DNA of 47,043 nt from Chitinophaga sp. GbtcB8. Lineage in GTDB: Bacteria > Bacteroidota > Bacteroidia > Chitinophagales > Chitinophagaceae. Every line of letters starts with the position of its first letter. Position 1 is the first letter of the stretch. Both the position numbers and the translations under genes were made by a program. The stretch spans positions 1-47,043 of the forward strand of contig NZ_JAGXJN010000023.1 of the NCBI RefSeq assembly GCF_019091455.1. Direction: 5' to 3'. The notes under the pieces were generated by a model. It saw only the letters and a list, made by a program, of their open reading frames with translations, had not been told where the DNA came from and did no database searches. Below are positions 26,289 to 33,603 of this stretch, one piece after another.

Positions 26289-27338
26289 CTATTCCCTGCC
26301 TGTATCCAGGGTAAAACCGAAGGTGGAGCCTATTTCCGGTTTGCTGCGTACGTTTATGGTTTGGCTGTGGGCTTCTATAATGTGTTTTACAATGGCCAGT
26401 CCCAGGCCGGTGCCGCCAATATCACGGCTGCGGGCGCGGTCTGTGCGGTAAAACCGTTCAAACACCCGGGGCAGGTGTTCTTCGGAAATGCCAATGCCAT
26501 CGTCAGATATTTCTACCAGCACCTGCTTATCGTCCATTACATAAATGCTGGCAATGGTATGCCCGTCGTTCTTACCGTATTTAATGGAATTATCCACCAG
26601 GTTCATAAGCACCTGCCGGATCTTTTCCTTATCGGCCTGCACGGTTACCGGGGCTTCGCAGCCTTTTTTAATATTGAACTTAATGCCTTTGGTATTGGCT
26701 TTCAGGGAAAGGGTATCAAAAATATCCTTTATCATGTCCTGGATCACAAAGGTTTCTTTGTTAATGGTCATTTCCCCGCTTTCCAGCTTGGAAATTTCGT
26801 CCAGGTCATCTAACAAATGACAGAGGCGGTCAATATTTTTGGTGGCATTTTTCAGGAACACCTTGTTCACATTCGGGTCTTCTATAGCGCCATCCAGCAG
26901 GGTATGTATGTAGCCCTGCACGGCAAAGATGGGCGTTTTCAGCTCATGGCTCAGGTTCAGCAGGAACTCTTTACGGAACTCCTCGTTACGGCGTAAAATA
27001 TCCAGCTCCTCTTTTTTCTGGATGGCCCATTTCTCAACATCCTCACTTACTTCCTCAATGGTTTTCAGGGGCAGTATGTTCTTGTTAAAGAACTCCTCCC
27101 GTTTGGATGCCTTGGTTTGGTAAATGAATTTGTAAATGAGCTTTATTTTCCGGTAAATAAAGTTCTGCAACGTGTATAGGTACAGGTAGTAGGAAACCAG
27201 GAAGGTAAGGATAAAGGCGGTGAGCATTACCTGCCAGGAACCATCTGCAACTAAACTACCGAGCGCTATTACGGCAGAAATAATAAGCGCTGTAAATCCC
27301 GCCAGCTTTTGAGGCGATAAATTCTTTGCTTTAAACAT
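26289..27338 (-). CDS. PhoR-like sensor histidine kinase
   Basis: A 349-residue membrane kinase. Two membrane segments near the N-terminus (LAGFTALIISAVIALGSLV; VMLTAFILTFLVSYYLYLY) are separated by only a few residues, so there is no real periplasmic sensor and the stimulus may be membrane-borne. The HisKA H-box is LNLSHELKTPIF with the phospho-His at about residue 131. The HATPase has the N box (NLVDNSIKYGKN), DDGIGI, FYR and GGTGLGLAIV. I placed the start at ATG 27338, because an upstream in-frame ATG at 27404 falls in a repeat array. The cognate regulator is the next gene upstream. Confidence 0.93.
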   Translation of the reverse strand: MFKAKNLSPQKLAGFTALIISAVIALGSLVADGSWQVMLTAFILTFLVSYYLYLYTLQNFIYRKIKLIYKFIYQTKASKREEFFNKNILPLKTIEEVSEDVEKWAIQKKEELDILRRNEEFRKEFLLNLSHELKTPIFAVQGYIHTLLDGAIEDPNVNKVFLKNATKNIDRLCHLLDDLDEISKLESGEMTINKETFVIQDMIKDIFDTLSLKANTKGIKFNIKKGCEAPVTVQADKEKIRQVLMNLVDNSIKYGKNDGHTIASIYVMDDKQVLVEISDDGIGISEEHLPRVFERFYRTDRARSRDIGGTGLGLAIVKHIIEAHSQTINVRSKPEIGSTFGFTLDTGRE

Positions 27339-27390
27339 ACTCCAGAGTGAGTAATTATTGTAATAACGGGAAATTAAGGTAAATTTTTTA

Positions 27391-27568
27391 GAAGCGGAAA
27401 GCATAAAGCAAAAAGCACAAAGCTAAAGGCGCAAAGCAAAAAGCACAAAGCCCAAAGCAGCTTGCTATTTGATGTGAGAATAAATGAGTTGGATATAACA
27501 GGTTAATGAAAATGCAGATCAGCAAACGGCAGGCAGCTTTCAGCTTTATGCTTTGCGCTTTCTGCTCA
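27391..27568. repeat. AAAGCNN heptamer array (ten units) with five-unit inverted arm
   Basis: 27391-27460 is ten heptamers in exact register: a GAAGCGG unit, then nine AAAGCNN units, one of them altered to AAGGCGC. 27534-27568 holds five inverted heptamers (CAGCTTT twice, ATGCTTT, GCGCTTT, CTGCTCA). On the minus strand this inverted arm begins one base after the response-regulator stop. 27398-27409 and 27543-27554 are exactly complementary (12 bp). The 73 bases between arms show no unit. No T-tract follows. Confidence 0.9.
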
Positions 27569-27569
27569 T

Positions 27570-28253
27570 TTACATTTCAAACTTATAACCTACTCCCTTT
27601 ACAGTGGTTACCAGGTCAATCCCTATTTTCTGGCGTATTTTACGGATATGTACGTCAATAGTGCGGTCGCCTACAATTACTTCGGTACCCCATACCTGGT
27701 TCAGGATCTCATTACGCAGGAATACGCGGCCTGGTTTGGATGCCAGCAGCTGCAGCAGCTCAAACTCTTTTTTAGCCAGTATTATTTCCTGTCCTTTATA
27801 GGTTACGGTGAATTTTTCGCGGTCAATGATCAGGTCTCCCAGCTGCATCTGCATTTCTTCTGTTTTATGCAGGCGGCGGAACAGGGCATTAATGCGGCTT
27901 ACCAGTAATTTGGGTTTAATGGGTTTGGCTATGTAATCATCGGCGCCCATATTCAGGCCGTCTATCTCAGACTTTTCATCGTTCAGGGCTGTGAGGAACA
28001 GCACCATGGTATCTTTAAATTCAGGTATTTTTCTGATCTCCCGGCAGGTATCTATCCCATTCTTATTAGGCATCATAATATCCAGCATAATAAGGTCGGG
28101 ACGGAAGATGCGGGCTTTCTGGATGGCTTCACTTCCATCTTTGGCGGTTACGGTATCGTACCCGGCTGATTTGAGGTTGTAGCTGATAATTTCCAGAATA
28201 TCCGATTCATCATCCACCACTAATATTTTACCGACTACCGCTTGGTCTATCAT
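27570..28253 (-). CDS. OmpR/PhoB-family response regulator
   Basis: A 227-residue regulator with receiver and winged-helix DNA-binding domains. Receiver residues are all present: D14-D15 acidic pair, phospho-acceptor D58 in LIMLDIMMP, the Thr of LFLTA and the Lys of YIAKPIKP. The C-terminal trans_reg_C domain shows LAKKEFELLQLLASKPGRVF and VGDRTIDVHIRKIRQKIG. It is upstream of and co-directional with the PhoR-like kinase, so they form a pair. The closest functional labels in Bacteroidota are PhoB or RprY-like, but sequence alone does not decide the stimulus. Confidence 0.95.
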   Translation of the reverse strand: MIDQAVVGKILVVDDESDILEIISYNLKSAGYDTVTAKDGSEAIQKARIFRPDLIMLDIMMPNKNGIDTCREIRKIPEFKDTMVLFLTALNDEKSEIDGLNMGADDYIAKPIKPKLLVSRINALFRRLHKTEEMQMQLGDLIIDREKFTVTYKGQEIILAKKEFELLQLLASKPGRVFLRNEILNQVWGTEVIVGDRTIDVHIRKIRQKIGIDLVTTVKGVGYKFEM

Positions 28254-28278
28254 AAAAATTGCACTTTATTAAGATGCA

Positions 28279-28286
28279 CAAAATTA
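28279..28286 (-). promoter_or_regulatory. Bacteroidota -7 element before the response-regulator gene
   Basis: On the minus strand TAATTTTG matches TAnnTTTG and lies 25 bases upstream of the start codon. No good -33 TTG is seen at 19-20 bases. A 14-base palindrome lies further upstream at 28370-28383. Confidence 0.45.
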
Positions 28287-28369
28287 AACAGCGTCTGCGT
28301 TAAGTTAACATTATCTAATTGTTAATTAGTTGTCAGCAGGCTGTTTGACTTACTGTAAGTTACGATAAT

Positions 28370-28383
28370 TTCAGGTACCTGAA
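28370..28383. promoter_or_regulatory. 14-base perfect palindrome, possible operator
   Basis: TTCAGGTACCTGAA is a perfect inverted repeat in the 151-base gap between the DUF1003 gene and the response regulator, about 85 bases upstream of the inferred -7 element. A second short dyad, CTTAC-T-GTAAG, is nearby. Position and symmetry fit a dimeric regulator site, but it could be chance. Confidence 0.3.
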
Positions 28384-28404
28384 GAGGACGGCAGAGCTAC
28401 ATTA

Positions 28405-29154
28405 TCATTTAGCCCCATTTGTATCCTTTTGGTTATGATCGCCATTTTTACCACGCAATTGTTTCAGGGCATGGGTAAGCTCATTCAGCATTTCTACCTG
28501 CCCCTGTTGCAGCTCCAGCACATTCTGTTGCTGTTTTAACACCATGCGGTCTATTTTTTCATTCAGTAAACGTACTTCCAGCTCCGATTTCAGGTTGATC
28601 ATGTAATCGTTTTTTGCCCGCTGCCGGTCTTTTTCCTCCTGCCGGTTCTGGCTCATCATAATCAGAGGCGCCTGCAGGGCGGCCACGCAGCTAAGCAGCA
28701 GGTTCAGTAAAATAAAAGGGTAGGGGTCAAAACCTTTATTACTAAGCCAGTAAATATTAATACCTGTCCAGGCCAGTATAAAACCCATGAACAGCAGGAT
28801 AAAGGTCCAGCTGCCGCCAAAATCGGCTATCTTATCCGCCAGCCGCTGCCCAAAGGTGAGCGGTATTTTTTGCATGTCGTCTTCCAGCTGCTCCGTAAGG
28901 GTTTCATGGTCGCGCAGCTTTTCCATCACCGTTTTTTCCAGCTCTGTTAGCTCACCGATCTCTTTGGCAAAAAAAGCTTCATAATACTGCTGCCGGTATT
29001 GGTTCAGCTCCGGCATAGCCAGATTGCATTTATTGTTGAAGTGCGGATGCTCTTTTTTGATCAGCTCAAACAGCTCTTTTTTAATAGACCGGCCACTTAC
29101 CTTCTGAGAGGTAGGAAAGTGCTGCCCGGAAAGATCGCTCACAAAGGTTTGCAT
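28405..29154 (-). CDS. DUF1003 membrane protein
   Basis: A 249-residue protein of uncharacterised family DUF1003. The central part carries LADKIADFGGSWTFILLFMGFILAWTGIN and PFILLNLLLSCVAALQAPLIMMSQNRQ, the two-membrane-helix signature of the family. The N-terminal ~100 residues are soluble and include CNLAMPELNQYR. The C-terminus after the second helix is a charged coiled-coil (LEVRLLNEKIDRMVLKQQQ). It runs away from the divergent 29338 gene, sharing a 183-base promoter region. Function is unknown. Confidence 0.88.
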   Translation of the reverse strand: MQTFVSDLSGQHFPTSQKVSGRSIKKELFELIKKEHPHFNNKCNLAMPELNQYRQQYYEAFFAKEIGELTELEKTVMEKLRDHETLTEQLEDDMQKIPLTFGQRLADKIADFGGSWTFILLFMGFILAWTGINIYWLSNKGFDPYPFILLNLLLSCVAALQAPLIMMSQNRQEEKDRQRAKNDYMINLKSELEVRLLNEKIDRMVLKQQQNVLELQQGQVEMLNELTHALKQLRGKNGDHNQKDTNGAK

Positions 29155-29298
29155 AGTATACTATTCTTCTAATATTAAAATATCCAATTATTTATAACTG
29201 CGTTACCGCACGCGGCATCTGCCTGCAATTTATTAAACTCTGGCCATCGTCACCCGTCTAAAAATAGCCTTCCCGCGGGGCAGTAAGGAAATTGGTCG

Positions 29299-29306
29299 TA
29301 AATTTG
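29299..29306 (+). promoter_or_regulatory. Bacteroidota -7 element before the 29338 gene
   Basis: TAAATTTG is an exact TAnnTTTG match 31 bases before the start codon, a leader length similar to the other promoters here. No clear -33 element is seen. Confidence 0.5.
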
Positions 29307-29337
29307 CTATAAGGGAAAGCGAAAAGTATAGCTATAA

Positions 29338-31548
29338 ATGAAGAAATTTTTAATACTCATATGCCTGGCTGCCCTACAAGGCGCTGCGGTATATGGACAG
29401 AGCGAGCAAAAGATAGACATCCCTATCGGCCGCCAGGGTTTTCACGATAACATAGACAAAGAACAGGCGGCAGCAGCTAAATTTGACGGGAAGGCAGATG
29501 ACCTGGTAAAAGTTTCCGACGACCAGACCATTAACCTGCAGGTAACGAATGCCCTGCTAAAACAGGTGGATGATATGCAGCTGGATATTGAACGGGATAC
29601 TACACTGGATCACCGCCTTAAGATCCGCTACCTGTCTGGTTTATACAGCGTACTGCACGACTACAATAATAAACGCGCCTACCATAAAATAGACCCGGCA
29701 GAAGCTCCCGCTATTATACAAGCCTACAAGAATATGATGCAGGCTAACATTAAGGGAGAAAGCATTCTGCCCATAGCCCGCGAGCTTTCCTTTAACTCCG
29801 GCGAGAAACTGATAGAAATATTTAAGGAAAACCCCGGTTATAAAGAGGCCCGGGGCGTTATGTTCGGCAAATACGCCTTTCAGAACCTGGAAACTGTGAT
29901 GGCGGAAATAGGCAACTACCTGGATTACCAGGTAACCGATTCTGTAATAGCCGCTGTGGCCCGTAAATATCCTAACCAGGTGCTTACCTATGCTACCTCT
30001 TACACGCCGGTAGCTACTGCTATAAAAAAGAATCCCGACCCCGTGGTGCAGCTGATCGTAAAGATCGGTAACTCCGGCCAGTCTACCCGCATACTGCCTT
30101 TTATTGATGAGCTGATAGACGGCTCTATGAGCATAGATTCCCTGGAAACAGTGGTGGACAGTGATTACCCTTACTTTAAGCAGATGGTGAAAACCTCTGT
30201 TGTATTACAGCAAAAGAAAAGTAATGGCCAGAACCCGCTGGGATTAAAGGCCATGATGGAAAATATGCAGTCCCGCTCCCTGCGCTACATCCGTGAGGTG
30301 AACGACCTGCACGAAGAGCCGGCGGCCGTACGCTTCCGCGTGGTAAAGGATTTTACACCGGAAGAGCTGTATTACCTGATAGTAAACGGGCAGGAAGAAT
30401 TATTTACCTCCAGCTACACCAACCATAACAACGCCGGTTTGTACGACCAGATGATGGCCCGCATGAAACCTGCGCGTGGCGACAGCCTGCTGATGGTAGT
30501 AAGCTTTGACCGTTTTAAGAAGTTCATTGCTATGGCAGCCGGTTTTAACACCCTGGATAATTTCCTGAAATCCATGGCGCCGGAAAATGCCAATTACCTG
30601 ATGAAAAAATACATCAGCAGCCTGGAAAAAACAGAGGACCTGGAAGATGCGGTGGATGTAGCCAACTCATTTGGCAGCATCCGCGATCCAAAGCTGCTGG
30701 ACTTTTTGCGGGAGGAAGTGAAAAAGAACTACCTGTTTGTATCTAAAAAAGGGGATAAACGCGGTACCGTGATCTATGAGCTGCTTTCCAGCCTGTTTGA
30801 TACAGAGGTGAGCAAAGGCAGCGACTCCACCAAAGCTACTGATATGGCTACCAAGTTTAAGCTGCCCCCGGTGAACTATGTAGATTTCAGCGGCCTGGTG
30901 AGCGACAGCGGGACCGTTTACCAGCAGGTATTTTTCTACGGTGACAAAGACGGGCAGGAATCTTACGCCAGCTTTATGACCAGCTTTTCCGGCGGCGACT
31001 GGAGAGTGAGCAAAGGCCCCTTCTGGACCACCATTACCTCTGTAAAAGGCAAGCCCATTACCATTTTTGCCAACCTGCCGCTGGATGAGCCCAAGGATAA
31101 GGAAGCCATTCAAAAGCTAAGCGATTACCTGGACGAAAAAGATATTCACCCAACAGTATTCATACACCGCGGCCATAGCTACCATGTAAATACTACGCTG
31201 GATAACCTGCAAAGCTCTGCCAAAATAGTGGTGCTGGGCTCCTGCGGCGGTTATCATAACCTGGCGGTGGTATTGCAGAAATCGCCGGATGCGCACATTA
31301 TCTCTTCCAAACAGGTAGGTACCCGTTTTGTAAACGAGCCTATTATCCGTACCCTGGAAGAGGTGATCCGCAGCGGTAAAAATGTAGACTGGGTAAAAAT
31401 GTGGGCTACCCTTAGCGCCCGTTTTGCCGGTGACGCCCGCAACAAAGAGCTTTTCAGCGATTACGTACCCCCGCATAAGAACCTGGGCGCCATTTTCATA
31501 AAGGCGTACAAGCAAATTATGAAGGATGATAAAATAGTGAGTCGATAG
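29338..31548 (+). CDS. Uncharacterised secreted protein with possible caspase-like (clan CD) C-terminal domain
   Basis: A 736-residue exported protein (signal peptide ending near YGQ) that I do not recognise as a named family. Residues ~40-500 are mainly helical and suggest alpha-repeats. From ~560 the pattern turns alpha/beta: ITIFANLP strand, a helix, TVFIHRGHSYH (H610, G612, H613), KIVVLGSCGGY (C636), a helix, then HIISSKQVG and a helix. Strand-His-x-Gly-His followed about 25 residues later by strand-Ser-Cys-Gly-Gly is how clan CD cysteine peptidases (gingipain, separase, caspase, CHAT) present their dyad. This is inference from motif and order. The stop codon lies inside the first unit of a heptamer array, so the last residues are partly repeat-encoded. 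Confidence 0.75.
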   Translation: MKKFLILICLAALQGAAVYGQSEQKIDIPIGRQGFHDNIDKEQAAAAKFDGKADDLVKVSDDQTINLQVTNALLKQVDDMQLDIERDTTLDHRLKIRYLSGLYSVLHDYNNKRAYHKIDPAEAPAIIQAYKNMMQANIKGESILPIARELSFNSGEKLIEIFKENPGYKEARGVMFGKYAFQNLETVMAEIGNYLDYQVTDSVIAAVARKYPNQVLTYATSYTPVATAIKKNPDPVVQLIVKIGNSGQSTRILPFIDELIDGSMSIDSLETVVDSDYPYFKQMVKTSVVLQQKKSNGQNPLGLKAMMENMQSRSLRYIREVNDLHEEPAAVRFRVVKDFTPEELYYLIVNGQEELFTSSYTNHNNAGLYDQMMARMKPARGDSLLMVVSFDRFKKFIAMAAGFNTLDNFLKSMAPENANYLMKKYISSLEKTEDLEDAVDVANSFGSIRDPKLLDFLREEVKKNYLFVSKKGDKRGTVIYELLSSLFDTEVSKGSDSTKATDMATKFKLPPVNYVDFSGLVSDSGTVYQQVFFYGDKDGQESYASFMTSFSGGDWRVSKGPFWTTITSVKGKPITIFANLPLDEPKDKEAIQKLSDYLDEKDIHPTVFIHRGHSYHVNTTLDNLQSSAKIVVLGSCGGYHNLAVVLQKSPDAHIISSKQVGTRFVNEPIIRTLEEVIRSGKNVDWVKMWATLSARFAGDARNKELFSDYVPPHKNLGAIFIKAYKQIMKDDKIVSR

Positions 31549-31739
31549 TCGATAGTCCATCGTCGATGGTCCATGGTCATAGCATAACCCGCTTGGTAAA
31601 TTGAGCGTGGGAACAAAGTACGACGGTCCACAGCACATGGGAACCATGATCTGTGGACCGTTTGCGTTCGGGTAGCCTTCTTGACAAGTATAACCTATAA
31701 ACGCAGTAAGCAATGGCCTATGGACCATCAACTATGGAC
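31541..31739. repeat. GTCNATN heptamer array with inverted arm and central hairpin
   Basis: Six in-register heptamers occupy 31541-31582 (GTCGATA twice, GTCCATC, GTCGATG, GTCCATG, GTCATAG). The stop codon of the upstream gene (31546-31548) is within the first unit. Four inverted heptamers (AATGGCC, TATGGAC, CATCAAC, TATGGAC) occupy 31712-31739. Between them 31623-31661 is a separate strong hairpin. The arms end 47 bases before the ABC transporter start. The family is shared with the aspS 3' end. Confidence 0.85.
31623..31661 (+). terminator. Strong hairpin between 29338 gene and ABC transporter
   Basis: 31623-31633 pairs with 31651-31661 (11 bp), and inside it 31636-31640 pairs with 31644-31648 around a GAA loop, giving an almost continuous 16-bp stem. 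Only three Ts follow. It lies centrally between the two arms of the heptamer array. Confidence 0.55.
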
Positions 31740-31770
31740 CCCAACTCACCCACTTTTAAGCAAAAAGCCG

Positions 31771-31778
31771 TAGGTTTG
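31771..31778 (+). promoter_or_regulatory. Possible -7 element before ABC transporter gene
   Basis: TAGGTTTG matches TAnnTTTG but is only 8 bases before the ATG at 31787, so the transcript would be nearly leaderless. No -33 TTG is found. This is a weak call. Confidence 0.3.
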
Positions 31779-31786
31779 TATAACCC

Positions 31787-33550
31787 ATGGAGAATTTTAC
31801 AATCAAGCGGATTTTTGACTTTAGTTTGTTACGGCGCCTCTTCTCTTTTGCAGTACCTTACAAAGGCTCCTTTTACTTGTCTATGGCGCTTACCATTGTG
31901 CTGGCGGTACTATCGCCGCTGCGCCCTTACCTGATACAAGTTACCGTAGATAAATATATTACCAGCCAGTGGATGCAGATGCTGGTGACCATTACCATTA
32001 TCCAGATCCTGCTGCTGTTGGTGGAAACCGTGGTGCGTTTCTTTTTCTCTTACCTCACCAACTGGCTGGGACAGTCTGTAGTAAAGGATCTGCGGGTGGC
32101 AGTATATAAAAAGATCGTGCACCTGAATCTTTCCTTTTTTGACAGAACCCCCATCGGAACCCTTACTACCCGTACCATTAATGATATAGAAGCTATTAAC
32201 GACGTTTTTTCCGAAGGCATTATTTCCATTGTGGCTGATCTGCTGATGATCGTAGCCATCCTGGCAGTGATGTTTGCGGAAGACTGGCGTTTAACCCTCA
32301 TCAGCTTATCGCCCTTCCCGGTGCTGATCATTGCCACCTGGATGTTTAAGGAAAGCGTGAACAAATCTTTTCATGCCGTAAGAAATGCCGTAGCTGCGCT
32401 GAATGCTTTTGTGCAGGAGCATATTACCGGGATGGTAGTAGTGCAGGCCTTTTCCGCAGAAAAAAGGGAATATGCCCGCTTTAAAAATATTAACAAGGAA
32501 CACCGCAAAGCCAATATACAGGCCATTTTTGCCTACTCCGTATTTTACCCGGTAGTGGAAATTATACTGGCTATTTCCCTGGGCCTTATGGTATGGTGGG
32601 GCTCCAACAAGGTATTGAGCTATGAAGTAACGCAGGGGGTGATGATTGCTTTTATCATGTACCTGAACCTGCTTTTCCGCCCGCTGCGTATACTGGCCGA
32701 TAAGTTTAACACCCTGCAAATGGGCATGGTAGCCAGCGAGCGTGTATTTAAAGTGCTGGACAGCGAAGAGCATATCCCCGACAACGGGCAGGTGAAAGCC
32801 ACCAGTATGCAGGGCGATATTTTGTTTGATCATGTATCCTTTGCATATGTGGAAGACCGTTATGTGCTGAAAGACATTTCCTTCCATGCCAAACCCGGTG
32901 AAACTATTGCCATTGTGGGCCATACCGGCTCCGGCAAAACTACCATCATCAGCATACTGAACCGCCTGTACGAGATCCAGAAAGGGCAGATAAAGCTGGA
33001 TAATGTTGACATACAGGATTATGCGCTGGATGAGCTGCGCAGTAAAATAGGGGTGGTGCTGCAGGATGTGTTCCTGTACTCCGGCTCCATTTATGAGAAT
33101 ATTACCCTGCGTAATTATGCTATTAGCCGGGAGCAGGTGGAACAGGCTGCCCGCCTCATAGGCATGCACGAGTTTATTATGCAGCTGCCGGGTGGCTACG
33201 ATTACCAGGTAATGGAAAGGGGCAGCACCCTTTCCCTGGGCCAGCGCCAGCTGATCTCTTTTGTACGCGCATTATTGTACAACCCTGCCATACTGATCCT
33301 GGATGAGGCCACCTCCTCCGTGGACACAGAATCTGAGCTACTGATCCAACAGGCCATAGACAAGCTGATTGCCGGCCGTACCTCCATTATAATAGCCCAC
33401 CGTTTAAGCACCATCAGCAAAGCCAGCCAGATTATGGTGCTGGATAAAGGTGAGATCCGGGAAATGGGTACGCATGAGGAGCTGCTGAAGCAGGAAGGTT
33501 TTTACTACAAGCTGCATAGCATGCAGTTTAAGAAAGCGGTAAGTATTTAG
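31787..33550 (+). CDS. ABC exporter, fused permease and ATPase (MsbA/LmrA type)
   Basis: A 587-residue half-transporter. The N-terminal ~320 residues form the six-helix exporter membrane domain (PYKGSFYLSMALTIVLAV at the first helix). The ATPase has Walker A GHTGSGKTT (378-386), a Q-loop in VLQDVFLYSG, signature LSLGQRQ (less usual LSLGQ for LSGGQ, common in this phylum), Walker B LILDEATSSVD and the His-switch IAHRLSTI. It would act as a homodimer exporting lipid or another hydrophobic or peptide substrate. The substrate cannot be predicted. It stands alone after a repeat region. Confidence 0.95.
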   Translation: MENFTIKRIFDFSLLRRLFSFAVPYKGSFYLSMALTIVLAVLSPLRPYLIQVTVDKYITSQWMQMLVTITIIQILLLLVETVVRFFFSYLTNWLGQSVVKDLRVAVYKKIVHLNLSFFDRTPIGTLTTRTINDIEAINDVFSEGIISIVADLLMIVAILAVMFAEDWRLTLISLSPFPVLIIATWMFKESVNKSFHAVRNAVAALNAFVQEHITGMVVVQAFSAEKREYARFKNINKEHRKANIQAIFAYSVFYPVVEIILAISLGLMVWWGSNKVLSYEVTQGVMIAFIMYLNLLFRPLRILADKFNTLQMGMVASERVFKVLDSEEHIPDNGQVKATSMQGDILFDHVSFAYVEDRYVLKDISFHAKPGETIAIVGHTGSGKTTIISILNRLYEIQKGQIKLDNVDIQDYALDELRSKIGVVLQDVFLYSGSIYENITLRNYAISREQVEQAARLIGMHEFIMQLPGGYDYQVMERGSTLSLGQRQLISFVRALLYNPAILILDEATSSVDTESELLIQQAIDKLIAGRTSIIIAHRLSTISKASQIMVLDKGEIREMGTHEELLKQEGFYYKLHSMQFKKAVSI

Positions 33551-33603
33551 AAAAATCATATATTTATATTGTTTTTTAATTCGTAATTCAACCTATACCT
33601 TTT

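Noticed and set aside
27339..27404. Upstream ATG (27404) as start of the histidine kinase
   Set aside because: It lies within the AAAGC array and the added residues just translate the repeat. ATG 27338 gives the expected N-terminus.
31117..31731. 204-residue minus-strand ORF across the 29338 gene end and intergenic array
   Set aside because: Over half is antisense to the conserved C-terminus of the plus-strand gene, and the rest translates repeats and a hairpin.
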